Source: a bacterium
GTDB lineage: Bacteria; Arandabacterota; Arandabacteria; Arandabacterales; Arandabacteraceae
Length of the DNA stretch: 64,000 bases
NCBI GenBank assembly: GCA_025774405.1
Contig: JALGWB010000001.1
Coordinates: forward strand, 1-64,000
Reading direction: 5' to 3'
The notes beneath the pieces were generated by a model. It searched no databases. It saw only the letters and a program-made list of their open reading frames with translations, and was not told the origin of the DNA. The translations under genes were made by a program, and so were the position numbers. Of the stretch, positions 47,480-56,803 are shown piece by piece. The first letter of the stretch is position 1. Every line of letters begins with the position of its first letter.

Positions 47480-48325
47480 ATGGAGACATCCTGGGACGCT
47501 AAAAGTCCACGCGCAGCCCTTGTTGAAACCTTCCTGACTGGCCTTGGCGAGGAGAAGACCAAGCCCAGGCGAGCTCGTCGGGACTTTGCATACTTCATAG
47601 AATATGTCTTTTCTGATCAGAGAGGAAAGCCCCTCAAGCTTCAGTGGTTCCACAGGCAAATGATCAAATATCTGATGTTTGAGAAGAGGGTGCTGGTACT
47701 CTTGCCGAGATCGTGGGGGAAAAGTACCATAGGCTCAGTAGCCTATCCGGCCTGGCGTCTTGGGGTAAACCGAGACCTCAGAATTATCATAGCATCAAAT
47801 ACTATAACGCAAGCTAAGTGGTGGTTATCTGAGATCGAGAACTTGATGCTCAAGAATGATAACTTTCACGAGGTATTCGGCTTCATGGTTCCCAAGCCTA
47901 GGACGCTTCGCTGGACTGATACCGAGAAGCGAGTACTTGGGCGTTCTCCTTACGCTATGCACTCCTCACTTCTAGCCACGGGCATTGGTAGTGCATTGCT
48001 AGGAGCTAGAGCGGATGTTATCATTGCCGATGATTGTATCGGTGAAAGAGAGGCCATTTCACCTATCCAGCGCAAGCAAGCCTCGACCTGGTTCTGGAAA
48101 GTTCTCCTCAACACGTTAGAGCCTGATGGCCAGGTGGTCGTCCTCGGCTCTCCCTGGGGGCCCAATGACCTCTACAAGGAAATCCAGGAGAGATGGAAGG
48201 ATCTCCCGTCTGAGATGGCTACCTGGCAACGAGGCGACTTCGTTATGCCAGGGGATTATCCCAGCCAAAGTCAACTGCGTAAGATGGAGCGAGAAGGCAG
48301 CCTGGACCCACTGAGGAATGTTTGA
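47480..48325 (+). CDS. Large terminase, N-terminal ATPase part
   Basis: 281 residues from the ATG behind GGAG; an ATG 15 bases earlier is possible. LLPRSWGKSTIG is the Walker A region, DVIIADDCIGER the Walker B with catalytic acidic residues, and QVVVLGSPWGPNDLYKEI a coupling motif. The reading stops at 48325, before the nuclease half, which lies in a separate frame after an intervening gene at 48861. This part drives DNA into the procapsid. Confidence 0.8.
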   Translation: METSWDAKSPRAALVETFLTGLGEEKTKPRRARRDFAYFIEYVFSDQRGKPLKLQWFHRQMIKYLMFEKRVLVLLPRSWGKSTIGSVAYPAWRLGVNRDLRIIIASNTITQAKWWLSEIENLMLKNDNFHEVFGFMVPKPRTLRWTDTEKRVLGRSPYAMHSSLLATGIGSALLGARADVIIADDCIGEREAISPIQRKQASTWFWKVLLNTLEPDGQVVVLGSPWGPNDLYKEIQERWKDLPSEMATWQRGDFVMPGDYPSQSQLRKMEREGSLDPLRNV

Positions 48326-48375
48326 TAACTTAGCCCCACTAGAACCTAGACCCACTAGAGAATGTTTGATAACTT
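48305..48375 (+). repeat. 27-bp direct repeat at the interruption of the terminase
   Basis: GACCCACTGAGGAATG with TTTGATAACTT (48305-48331) recurs at 48349-48375 with two changes. The first copy includes the stop of the ATPase part. The repeat looks like a trace of insertion or duplication. Confidence 0.55.
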
Positions 48376-48387
48376 TGAGGAGGGAAA

Positions 48388-48876
48388 ATGTTTGACGACG
48401 TGATAGTAACTGACAAGTATGGAGCTCCAACAATGAGAGGGGAAGTGACCAGATATGGTCTCGTAACAAAGAATCCTGATGATGTCAGAGGTGGCCTATA
48501 CTGCTGGTATAAGCTAAAAAAGGCAGATGAATTTCTCCTCGCCTACAGGATCGAGGCAAGTAAAAAGCCCGTAGTTGAGCACACAGATGTGGAGGAGTGG
48601 TATCCTGTTACGCTCAGAGAGTCTTTCAAGATAGCAGGAAAAGGGCGATTCATGTTCGAGGAAGGAGAAGGGCCCCATATCTGGTTCAGACTCTCGACGT
48701 TTACCACACCTAACAGGCTGAGGGCCAGGATAGCCGCAGTCAGGTCTGGCTGGCAACGATTCAGGCTTGCAGTTAAGTTTCTAAGAAGACGCCTTCGGGA
48801 AACCCTGGAGATTCTGAAGCCTGTCTATCGAAGAAGTGCCCGTCTCACTAATCCCCTCAGATGGCCTGGATATTAG
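48388..48876 (+). CDS. Intervening gene inside the terminase region
   Basis: 162 residues behind GGAGGGAAA. Beta-rich first two thirds (LVTKNPDDVRGGLYCWYKLK, EEGEGPHIWFRLS) and a highly basic, helical tail (RFRLAVKFLRRRLRETLEIL). No HNH, GIY-YIG, LAGLIDADG or Hint motif is visible, so it is not a recognised homing endonuclease. It sits exactly where the large terminase is interrupted and overlaps the nuclease half by 16 bases. Confidence 0.55.
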   Translation: MFDDVIVTDKYGAPTMRGEVTRYGLVTKNPDDVRGGLYCWYKLKKADEFLLAYRIEASKKPVVEHTDVEEWYPVTLRESFKIAGKGRFMFEEGEGPHIWFRLSTFTTPNRLRARIAAVRSGWQRFRLAVKFLRRRLRETLEILKPVYRRSARLTNPLRWPGY

Positions 48877-49793
48877 GGAGCATCGCCCCGATAGGCTGGG
48901 GGGAAGAGCATTGGAGGTTTATTATCGCTGGCATCTTGATCATACCTGCTCTAACGAACGACTCAGAAGGTAACCAGATCTCGAATTGGCCTGACCGCTG
49001 GCCTCTGAATCGTCTCCTGGCTAAGAAGCAGGAGATTGGTCCCATCCCTTTCTCTAGCCAGTTTATGCTTGATCCCGTTAACTTGGAACACGCATTCCTC
49101 AAACGGGAATGGCTGCAATTCTACCTAGATGAAGACCTTCCTGACCTTATCAACTATATCGGAGTGGACCCGTCACCCTCAGGCAGGCAAGGTACTGACT
49201 ACTTCGCCCTCGCTGTTCTAGGGGTAGATGTTGCCCATGTGGGATATCTCGAATCTGCCTACCGCATCCAAATCGATCCCCTGGAGCAGGCTCAGCGTAT
49301 CCGCATTGAGGCGGGGGTCTGGCATCCAGCTTTAGTCATGGTAGAAGCCGTGGCAGCTCAAGCTCTCTTTACTCGCTATATGCTTCAGGACGTTACCTTT
49401 CCTCTCCGCGAGGGCACGACCAGATTTCCCAAGGAGCTTCGCTATGTCTCAATGTCTCGCTTATTCGCAAGTGGCAGAATCAAGATCAGAGGCAAGCGAA
49501 ACAGTGACGGCGAGATCGTGCCTGCTGACTCTGTTGCCGACTTTGTTGAAGAGTGGGTAGGCTATGCGCCTAAGGGGCCTCGGGACGACACTTTGGATGC
49601 TGTCGAGAAGGCTATTGAGGCCTCTCAGCTAATCTCAGGCAATCCTGTATTCCAGGCATCTCGCCCTGAAAATGTTCCTGTGGGTCGGGGGACGCATCCT
49701 GGACTTGCAAGTGGCGGCAACTTGCTGAGAGGGACCCGAACGCCATTTGGGAACAGGCAGCTGCGCTCGCGGCGATCCCTAGGGAGACGATAG
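48861..49793 (+). CDS. Large terminase, C-terminal nuclease part
   Basis: 310 residues. NYIGVDPSPSGRQGTDYFAL is the first acidic RNase H-like motif, LVMVEAVAAQALF the second, and GPRDDTLDAVEKA the third; upstream FSSQFMLDP is the linker between motor and nuclease in large terminases. The first 40 residues (ILGSIAPIGWGEEHWRFII) do not look like a normal start and partly echo the motor end. Together with the product at 47480 it would make one complete large terminase. Confidence 0.8.
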   Translation: MAWILGSIAPIGWGEEHWRFIIAGILIIPALTNDSEGNQISNWPDRWPLNRLLAKKQEIGPIPFSSQFMLDPVNLEHAFLKREWLQFYLDEDLPDLINYIGVDPSPSGRQGTDYFALAVLGVDVAHVGYLESAYRIQIDPLEQAQRIRIEAGVWHPALVMVEAVAAQALFTRYMLQDVTFPLREGTTRFPKELRYVSMSRLFASGRIKIRGKRNSDGEIVPADSVADFVEEWVGYAPKGPRDDTLDAVEKAIEASQLISGNPVFQASRPENVPVGRGTHPGLASGGNLLRGTRTPFGNRQLRSRRSLGRR

Positions 49794-49829
49794 GTTTAGC
49801 GAGATACACCTTCTACTGGGAGGAAGACA

Positions 49830-50408
49830 ATGACGAGAATACGTTCCTGGTTCCGAGACACAGTTGAACGAATAGTTGAAGACCATCTTGAGAGTCGCTT
49901 TGTTGAGATGCGTGGCGAGCTCTCCTCGAGTATCAGCCAGACCCAGAACGGCCTAGCTGCCGAGATCAAAGAGCGAGAAGACCGCATTCTGGGCCAATTG
50001 AAGAATACCGAGAAGGCTATCCAGAGACGTCTCAAAGGCCAACTCACCTACTACCTTGAGAAGAAAATCAAGGCTCCTGATATCCTGGTTCAGGAGGAGC
50101 TCCAGCCTGAAATCGGAACTGACTATATCTTGGTAAACCTCGAGGTGAAAAACAACCAGCCTATCATGTTTGGGGGCAATCTGAATCTGGCCAATCTTGG
50201 GCGAGGGGACGCCGTGAATCTCGTCTGTCTTTATACCGATCATAAGGGTTCTGAGTCCACCTTCTTCAGACATGAAATCAGAGGCCCGCTTGATGACCCT
50301 TTCTACATTGTTGAGCCTCAAGTAGTAACTGCGGGAGCGAGAATAGTCTTCCGAGCTCTGCAGGGGCGCTCTCGACCTTTTACTTACTGCTTTTATCGCT
50401 GGATATAG
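49830..50408 (+). CDS. Hypothetical virion protein with coiled coil
   Basis: 192 residues. A long coiled coil (AEIKEREDRILGQLKNTEKA) then a beta-rich C-terminal domain (NLEVKNNQPIMFGGNLNLAN). It lies between terminase and portal; possible head-associated or packaging protein. No family recognised. Confidence 0.55.
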   Translation: MTRIRSWFRDTVERIVEDHLESRFVEMRGELSSSISQTQNGLAAEIKEREDRILGQLKNTEKAIQRRLKGQLTYYLEKKIKAPDILVQEELQPEIGTDYILVNLEVKNNQPIMFGGNLNLANLGRGDAVNLVCLYTDHKGSESTFFRHEIRGPLDDPFYIVEPQVVTAGARIVFRALQGRSRPFTYCFYRWI

Positions 50409-50480
50409 TTGTTGCGAATAGACTGATGGCGCAGGGGGCTCTGCTAAGTTGTGATAAGCTGGTCTAAGGAGATATCCATT

Positions 50481-51911
50481 ATGCCGATTTTAGGGCGAAT
50501 TGCAAAGAGACGACTGGTTGAGGCAGCGGTTCCTGTTGACGATACGGCTTCCGATACCTCTCGATGGCGCCGATTGACCGAGAAGGCCCCCAGGAACCTT
50601 TCTGACTACGACCACAAGCGAATGTTAGATATCGCCTTGTATCTCTATCGCTTCAATCCATTAGCCCATCGAGGCGTTGAGATCATGCGAGATTTCGTAG
50701 TGGGCAGTGGCATTCGTATTGAGGCCAAGGACAAATCCATCCAGTCAGTCATAGATAGGTTCTGGAACAATCCCGTTCATAAGATGGATCGCCTGCTGGC
50801 CAGGATAGCCTTCGAGCTCAGTCTCTATGGGGAATTCATATCTCCCGCACTGGTAAACAGGCATAACGGGGATGTCGAGCTGAGTTATATTTCCCCCCTC
50901 CAGGTCAAGGATGTCACTCTCAATCGAGGAAACCTTCTCCTGTTTGATTCAGTCGAGATCATGCCCACTGACATCTCTACCGAATCATCGAAGCTCAAGG
51001 TCATCAACCTAGAGACAGATGTTGAGGCCCACCTCGATCCTGAGGACCCAAACTCGCCCTCCACCTATGGCTATCGAACTGGAGACTGTTTCTACTTCTC
51101 GGTGAACCGAGTAGGGGATGCCAGCCGTGGCCTGAGCGATCTCCTGGCTGTTGCCGATTTCGTAGACAGCCTCGACCAACTTATCTTCAATTCATTGGAA
51201 CGCATGACCCACGAGACAGGCTGGCTCTGGGATATCGAGATGCAGGGGGCCTCAAATGAGCAATGCCAGCAGAAAGTCGCGGAGTTAGAGGCCGCTCCTC
51301 CCCGACCGGGCTCCTTCCTAGTCCACAACGAATGGGTCAAGTGGAACCCCATGAAGATCGGTCTGGAAGCCGAGAACGTCACTGACGAGTCTCTTCTCAT
51401 TCGGAACTATGCCCTGGGTGGCATGGGAGTTCCCGTTCACTTCTTCAGTGAACCGCAAGGAGCAGGTCGTGCTGTCGCTGAGTCCATGGCTGCTCCAGCC
51501 TATCAATCTCTGGAGTCTCGCCAGTCTGAAGTTGAGGGCTTTGTTCGGGAGATTCTGGACTTCGTCATAGACCAGAAACTCGTTCGGAAGATGCTAGACA
51601 GCAACTTGGATCGAAGCTATGATGTGATCATGCCAAAGATTTCCCTCCGCAATCTCCAGCGTACAGGAGGGGCCATGAACAGGACGGCGCAGGCTCTCAA
51701 GACCGCCCAAGACGAAGGTTGGATCGATAGCGAGCAAGGAAAGAAAGTCTTTGTGGCCATGCTGGAGCAACTTGGGCTGGGTGTAGACCTCACTCCTAGC
51801 CAAGAGTTGCCAGGTGTCGCTTCTAGCCAAAGGCTACCGTCTGATGTAGGTTTTAGCCAGGCAGATGTAGGTGTCGCTTCTAGCCAGGAACTGCCCAAGG
51901 AGCTGCGCTGA
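50481..51911 (+). CDS. Portal protein
   Basis: 476 residues from MPILGRIAKRRLVEA behind AAGGAGATATCCATT. Portal features: LALYLYRFNPLAHRG-type helix near residue 50, the crown/stem region (VEIMRDFVVGSGIRIEAKDK), LDLLFDS-type wing, the long helix QLIFNSLERMTHETGWLW, then PVHFFSEPQGAGRAVAESM at the hinge and SLRNLQRTGGAM near the C-terminus. The last 40 residues hold short SQELP-type repeats. It forms the DNA entry ring. Coupled by ATGA to the next gene. Confidence 0.85.
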   Translation: MPILGRIAKRRLVEAAVPVDDTASDTSRWRRLTEKAPRNLSDYDHKRMLDIALYLYRFNPLAHRGVEIMRDFVVGSGIRIEAKDKSIQSVIDRFWNNPVHKMDRLLARIAFELSLYGEFISPALVNRHNGDVELSYISPLQVKDVTLNRGNLLLFDSVEIMPTDISTESSKLKVINLETDVEAHLDPEDPNSPSTYGYRTGDCFYFSVNRVGDASRGLSDLLAVADFVDSLDQLIFNSLERMTHETGWLWDIEMQGASNEQCQQKVAELEAAPPRPGSFLVHNEWVKWNPMKIGLEAENVTDESLLIRNYALGGMGVPVHFFSEPQGAGRAVAESMAAPAYQSLESRQSEVEGFVREILDFVIDQKLVRKMLDSNLDRSYDVIMPKISLRNLQRTGGAMNRTAQALKTAQDEGWIDSEQGKKVFVAMLEQLGLGVDLTPSQELPGVASSQRLPSDVGFSQADVGVASSQELPKELR

Positions 51912-53389
51912 TGCAAATTGGTCTTTTGCTTAGCTCCAAACACCATGCTGAGATGTTAGCATCTGGTAACAAGACCATGCTCATCAGAGCGAGGCGTTTC
52001 TACCGCTATGTCCGCATACCAGTCTACCTGCTGGCTGATCAGAAGTGTTATGCCAAGATGGTTCTTGGGTCTCCCCAAAAAATAGACCTGAGTGGGTTTA
52101 GAGCATTGCGGAGTCAACACAGAGTAACTGAAAAGGAAAGGGAGCAACAGTGGCCTGACGAACTAGACTTCTACAGCTATAAAGTCCAGGTTCTCGAAAC
52201 TTACGATCCGCCTAAGAAGGTTAAGTTCCCTCCCACCTCTCAGGCTTGGGTACGCCATTGGGAATGGTTAGACCGCCCTCCCAAGGAGCTCCATCTTGAG
52301 AAGGTGGCTGACCTAGAACACTATCATCCGTCCAAGATTCCTGACACAGCACGCGGCAGTGCTATCCTCAGGGACGACGCTCGGCTACTCTTGGCCTACT
52401 GGTCGTCAAAACGGTCAGGCAAGGATGTCAAATATACCTACGACCTCTTGGAGCAGAAGTACACAGCCATCCTCCGTGAACTCGTTCGCAGGAGAGCAGC
52501 TCAGTTCAGTCCTCAGAACTATAAGCCTCATGCTAGAGATCTATTTGACAGAGCTGCGCGAACCCTCCAGTTGGAAGGTATTACTGTCCCACTCAGAAAG
52601 AGCTCGCATCTGAAAGGACTCACAGCCCTCCAGAATATGACGGATAAGGAACTCCTGGCTCACCATGACCACTTGCATCAAATGTATGCTGAGGGCAAAG
52701 TGACTAAGGAGAGCATCGTCAATGCTCATATCTTTGCAGTCCAGGCAATGAGACATAGGGGCCTATCTCACAAGATCGAGGATGACCTTGACAGGGAGCT
52801 CCAGGGATCTGCTGCATCACGCCTCGTCCCCTTCGTCATCATAGACTCAATGGTTTGTCAAACTGGCTCTTCTGTCTACGACATCAGGCCCCCTCACGAC
52901 TGCGACTTAGTGATACGCAGCGATGAGGAAGACTCCAAGATGACCGCAGCTATCCTTAAGGCCGTTAACCTCCCTCCATCAACCATCCACCGTATTTATG
53001 AACCCAGAGGCCCCTCCTTTGACTATGTGGCCCTCCTGGATTATGTAGCAGTGCCAGTAGCCTGGAAAGGTACCTGGACGAAGAAGAGCATCCGCCCCGA
53101 GGACATCCCCGAACACTCTTGGGCTATCTATCGGCAGTTGCCTCCTGCCGTCTTAGTCCACGACCCCTTCGTCACTCAAAGCAACAATACTTTCTACGTC
53201 CGAGATGCTCGCCGCAACACTGGCATTGAGATCAAGCTCACCAGGCTGTTAGCGGCTAACCTCTCCTTCCGATGGCGCGGGGAGGACGAAGCCATGGCAG
53301 GAACGCCGCTCTTTAAGTCTTTCCTGATTCCACATATACCTCTGAGGAGGGCCAAAGTCGATGAGCCTTTCTTCCGAAGATACTACTGA
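51911..53389 (+). CDS. Large uncharacterised protein: ASCH-like plus nucleotidyltransferase-like domains
   Basis: 492 residues. Residues about 5-110 resemble ASCH (LLLSSKHHAEMLASGNKTML, then RFYRYVRIPVYLLADQKCYA). Residues about 110-300 are helical, with a GSAILRDDARLLLAY segment. Residues about 310-400 look like a nucleotidyltransferase fold: SVYDIRPPHDCDLVIRSDEE has a D.D pair, with FDYVALLDYVAVP later. No known family combines these. Its location between portal and the glycan island leaves its role open: virion-linked enzyme, host-response factor or anti-defence protein. Confidence 0.55.
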   Translation: MQIGLLLSSKHHAEMLASGNKTMLIRARRFYRYVRIPVYLLADQKCYAKMVLGSPQKIDLSGFRALRSQHRVTEKEREQQWPDELDFYSYKVQVLETYDPPKKVKFPPTSQAWVRHWEWLDRPPKELHLEKVADLEHYHPSKIPDTARGSAILRDDARLLLAYWSSKRSGKDVKYTYDLLEQKYTAILRELVRRRAAQFSPQNYKPHARDLFDRAARTLQLEGITVPLRKSSHLKGLTALQNMTDKELLAHHDHLHQMYAEGKVTKESIVNAHIFAVQAMRHRGLSHKIEDDLDRELQGSAASRLVPFVIIDSMVCQTGSSVYDIRPPHDCDLVIRSDEEDSKMTAAILKAVNLPPSTIHRIYEPRGPSFDYVALLDYVAVPVAWKGTWTKKSIRPEDIPEHSWAIYRQLPPAVLVHDPFVTQSNNTFYVRDARRNTGIEIKLTRLLAANLSFRWRGEDEAMAGTPLFKSFLIPHIPLRRAKVDEPFFRRYY

Positions 53390-54473
53390 GATTCGTGGTC
53401 TCCTGTATCGAGATAGGCAGACTAAGGTGGCATTAAGGTTTCTCAAAAGGATAAATGTATCCCTAGAAGCCATTAGGCGAAACCTCGCAAGAGCAGAGGA
53501 GGCCCTTGCGGATGAGCCTCTATCTAGCAATGTGAGACTTCTAGCCGGCAAGTTTCTGCTAGCGGAGGAAGACATCCCTCTGGAGGATTTGGGTATTCTG
53601 ACAAAGACTCCAAATCTAGCCAGCATCATCATTCTGAACTACAATACTCTCAAGATCACCTCTGACTGTATCAAAAGCGTTCTAGCCTTGACTGAATACC
53701 CTGCGGAGATGATAGTAGTTGATAACGGCAGCACGGATGGCAGTGTGGCCTGGCTCAAGAAACAGAATTACCTAACTTTGATATCTAACAAGAATAACCG
53801 TGGCTGGACTGCCGCAAACAATCAGGGCATCAGAGTCTCCAAAGGGGCCTACTGCCTGTTACTTAACAGCGATACCATTGTGAGGACAAGGGGCTGGCTC
53901 AAAGCCATGATTCGCCTCGCTCAGCCCCCTGACGTGGCGACGGTCGGGGCCAAGCTTCTTTACCAAGATGGTACCATTCAGCATATAGGGGGCAGCATCC
54001 ACGACGTCAATCCCTTCCATCCCTTTGACGGAGCGCCTGCCGACATTCCCGAATCACTTAAAGTCAGAGAAGTCCCTTTCAACACGGGGGCCTGTCTCCT
54101 TATCAAGAAATCCGTCATCGAGCGGGTGGGCTTACTTGACGAGAAATATGTGTTCGGTTATGGTGATGTGGACTATGGCTTGAGGTGTCTTGAGGCAGGA
54201 TTTAGGAATCTCTACTGTCCATCGTCTATCCTAACTCATCTCTGGGCTTACACTCAGCGAAAAACAGGCAAGTGGATTCCATCTGAGAGCTTTGCCAGGT
54301 ACAAACAGAAGTGGACTGACAAGACGCCCGCTCTCTCTAAAAAGGTTGACATGGATTTCAGGTGGCCTGATTCTGCACAGTATATCAGAAGGACTGGTCC
54401 GGGCAGTCATATAGCAACTATTCGCAAGAAGGAGAGCGCTATGACCTGGGGGGCATTAAATGAAAACCAATGA
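53361..54473 (+). CDS. Glycosyltransferase family 2
   Basis: 370 residues. After a 90-residue helical N-terminus, SIIILNYNTLKITSDCIKSV, then MIVVDNGSTDGSVAWL, GWTAANNQGIRVSKGAYCLL and LNSDTIVRTRGW are the GT-A fold with nucleotide-sugar binding DXD-type acidic residues. GDVDYGLRCLEAGFRNLYCP is the acceptor-side motif of WbbL-type rhamnosyltransferases. It overlaps the preceding gene by 29 bases. It opens the glycan island. Confidence 0.85.
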   Translation: MSLSSEDTTEIRGLLYRDRQTKVALRFLKRINVSLEAIRRNLARAEEALADEPLSSNVRLLAGKFLLAEEDIPLEDLGILTKTPNLASIIILNYNTLKITSDCIKSVLALTEYPAEMIVVDNGSTDGSVAWLKKQNYLTLISNKNNRGWTAANNQGIRVSKGAYCLLLNSDTIVRTRGWLKAMIRLAQPPDVATVGAKLLYQDGTIQHIGGSIHDVNPFHPFDGAPADIPESLKVREVPFNTGACLLIKKSVIERVGLLDEKYVFGYGDVDYGLRCLEAGFRNLYCPSSILTHLWAYTQRKTGKWIPSESFARYKQKWTDKTPALSKKVDMDFRWPDSAQYIRRTGPGSHIATIRKKESAMTWGALNENQ

Positions 54474-55311
54474 GTTTGAGCCTAAAGTCTTTGTCAAGAA
54501 CGCAAAGGAATCTGGGCAGCAGGTATCTCTAACCATGGTCACCTTTAATCGGTGGAATCTCACTCAGCAGAGTCTCTCTTCCATTTTCGAGCACACTCAT
54601 CTGCCATACATTCTGACTGTTGTCGATAACGGGAGCTGGGACGAGACGAGGGAAAACCTACAGGAACTCAGGCGGTCTGGTAAGATTAACAGATTGATTC
54701 TTCTCCCCGAGAACCGAGGCATTGACATGGGGAAGAACTTCGGCCTGCGAGCTACCCAGGGCCAGGCTAGCTGGTACTGCTGTATCGACAACGATATCAG
54801 AGTCAGTCCCTACTGGCTCAGCTACCTCTGCTATACATCTACTCTCCCTCGCCTTGGCATAATCGGCTGCAATGTTCAGGGATTTGGCACTCCTGGAGGC
54901 CCGAGCTGGTTTACACCCACGCACTGGAAAACTGTGAAAGGAGTTGTCCTAGACAACTGCCCTAATCCAGGTGGAATCTATGTCATCAGTGCAACTACAT
55001 TCGAGAAGCTAGGCTTCTTCGTTGAGAGGGGCCTCTACGGTCTAGGGGACAGCCAATACTACTCACGGGAGTTTCAACATGGCCTCAGAAGCGTCTATGT
55101 GAGAAATGTCGATTGCAGAGAGATACCTGATGAGGACTTTGTGATGGCAGACGGTACGTCGTATAGGACTTTCAAGGCGACTTCTCACAACTCTATGCGT
55201 CAGAAGGTCAGAGAAATGGCATCTCAAGGCATTGATATCCACCCAAAGCATTACGAGACTAGAGTAACGGCCCAAGAAGTTGAGAAGTATACCTGGACGC
55301 CAGAATCATGA
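54460..55311 (+). CDS. Glycosyltransferase family 2
   Basis: 283 residues. SLTMVTFNRWNLTQQSLSSI, LTVVDNGSWDETRENLQEL, NRGIDMGKNFGLRATQGQAS and IDNDIRVSPYW are the GT-A motifs. CPNPGGIYVISATTFEKLGF and GDSQYYSREFQHG complete the acceptor side. It overlaps the previous gene by 14 bases, so the island is read as one operon. Confidence 0.85.
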   Translation: MKTNEFEPKVFVKNAKESGQQVSLTMVTFNRWNLTQQSLSSIFEHTHLPYILTVVDNGSWDETRENLQELRRSGKINRLILLPENRGIDMGKNFGLRATQGQASWYCCIDNDIRVSPYWLSYLCYTSTLPRLGIIGCNVQGFGTPGGPSWFTPTHWKTVKGVVLDNCPNPGGIYVISATTFEKLGFFVERGLYGLGDSQYYSREFQHGLRSVYVRNVDCREIPDEDFVMADGTSYRTFKATSHNSMRQKVREMASQGIDIHPKHYETRVTAQEVEKYTWTPES

Positions 55312-55337
55312 CCTTAGATACTTAGGGGTCCCCAACT

Positions 55338-55814
55338 ATGATTTTAGATGCAGGATCAGGCATGGCATCGAACCCAAGAGCCAACATACTCATGGACAAA
55401 TATCTTCAAGGAGACAGTACCTCTCGTATAACGGGCACTCTTATGATTCGCAAAGGACAGACTATGATTTGTGGTGACCTTGAGGCCATGCCATTTCTGG
55501 ATAAGTCCTTCGACATTGTTATTTGCTCTCAGACGCTCGAACATGTTGATAATCCTGAGAAAGCCTGTGCTGAGTTGGTGCGGGTAGGAAGGAGTGGTTT
55601 CATAACTGCGCCAAACGAGACAGTAGAAAGGCGTCGATATGAGCGTCGCGAGAAGCTCTATCACAAGTGGCTTATCAAGCAACGGGGCACTCACCTCGAC
55701 TTCTATCTCAGAAGTCTCGTTCCAAGCCTCCCGATGATGGAGCATCCTAGCCAGGGCGTGGATATGGCTTGGAAAGGGAGCTTCACTTGGTCAGTGTTCA
55801 GAGAATCGCCATGA
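55338..55814 (+). CDS. Class I SAM methyltransferase, short
   Basis: 158 residues. MILDAGSGMASNPRANI is motif I (DAGSG); GDLEAMPFLDKSFDIVICSQ is motifs II-IV; LEHVDNPEKACAELVRVG follows the Methyltransf_11 pattern. The usual N-terminal helix before motif I is missing, so it may be truncated, or the start may be earlier in an unlikely form. It probably methylates a sugar. Confidence 0.7.
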   Translation: MILDAGSGMASNPRANILMDKYLQGDSTSRITGTLMIRKGQTMICGDLEAMPFLDKSFDIVICSQTLEHVDNPEKACAELVRVGRSGFITAPNETVERRRYERREKLYHKWLIKQRGTHLDFYLRSLVPSLPMMEHPSQGVDMAWKGSFTWSVFRESP

Positions 55815-56803
55815 CAAGACTCCCCAGAGTCCTATTCGTTAGCATAGCTCCGTCTCTCCACACGGAGTTCTGGGCTGCTGGCTTTATGAAGGCCCTTCGC
55901 AAAGTTGCCGTTCCACTGGCTTTCCCTTTCAGGAAAATGGCTCATGACCACGGGGCAGCCTACATGAACGAGACGCTAGTGGAAACTGCTCTGGAGTTTC
56001 GTCCTGACCTGATCTTTATTAGGAAGGGGGAAAGCATTCTCGGCTCTAGCATTAAGACGCTCAGGGATTCCCTGCCTGCTTATATCATCTACTATTGTGG
56101 GGACTTCCGTCTCAATCCAGTCTCCTTCATCGTCGATATTGGACGATACGCAGATTGTACCATTTTCAACAACGAGGACGAGAAGGTTGCTGATAGATAT
56201 CAGGTTGCGGGTGTGAGACATGTGGGTCCTTGGTGGGACGGTGGAATTGACCCAGAAGTCTTTTGCCCGCAAGACGTACCCAGAGCCTGGGACCTAGCCT
56301 TCATGGGCACTAACGTCCCCTTGCCTCACAGGGGCTATCAGGTACGTCGCCAACTACTGGAGGCTATCGTCGAGAGTAACTACTCTCTTCACATCTTCGG
56401 TGGGGCTGAAGGCTGGAAGTACCTCCACACGAATACCCACCCGTTCGTTTATGGCCCTGCTTTCGCTAAGGCCTGTTCTCAATCGCGTATCACTCTGGGC
56501 GTCAATGGAGTGAACGACATGTATCTGTATGCTTCCTGGCAACGTACTTTCAAGTCAATGGCCAGTGGAGCGTTTCACCTTACTCACTATGTCCCTGGAC
56601 TGGAGACGTTCTTTGAGAACCGCAAGCATCTGGTCTGGTTCATCTCCATACCTGAGGCGATGAGTCTCATTGCTTACTATCTCACTCACGACGAGGAACG
56701 TGAAGAAATAGCCATGGCAGGCCGACAGGAGGTTCTTGCTCACTTCACTTGGGACGATGCTGTCGCAAGGCTTATGAGGATTTGGCAAAGTGACTGCTGT
56801 TGA
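55811..56803 (+). CDS. CgeB-like glycosyltransferase
   Basis: 330 residues from MTRLPRVLFVSIAPSLHTEF; the ATG overlaps the stop before it. HDHGAAYMNETLVETALEFR and KGESILGSSIKTLRDSLPAY are the first Rossmann domain; SRITLGVNGVNDMYLYASWQ, then RTFKSMASGAFHLTHYVPGL and LVWFISIPEAMSLIAYYLTH match the CgeB/spore-type GT-B family C-terminal domain. Confidence 0.8.
   Translation: MTRLPRVLFVSIAPSLHTEFWAAGFMKALRKVAVPLAFPFRKMAHDHGAAYMNETLVETALEFRPDLIFIRKGESILGSSIKTLRDSLPAYIIYYCGDFRLNPVSFIVDIGRYADCTIFNNEDEKVADRYQVAGVRHVGPWWDGGIDPEVFCPQDVPRAWDLAFMGTNVPLPHRGYQVRRQLLEAIVESNYSLHIFGGAEGWKYLHTNTHPFVYGPAFAKACSQSRITLGVNGVNDMYLYASWQRTFKSMASGAFHLTHYVPGLETFFENRKHLVWFISIPEAMSLIAYYLTHDEEREEIAMAGRQEVLAHFTWDDAVARLMRIWQSDCC

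Noticed and set aside
48388..48876. Homing endonuclease in a terminase intron
   Set aside because: No HNH, GIY-YIG or LAGLIDADG motif in the intervening protein and no recognisable intron ends. The interruption itself is real, but this explanation is not supported.
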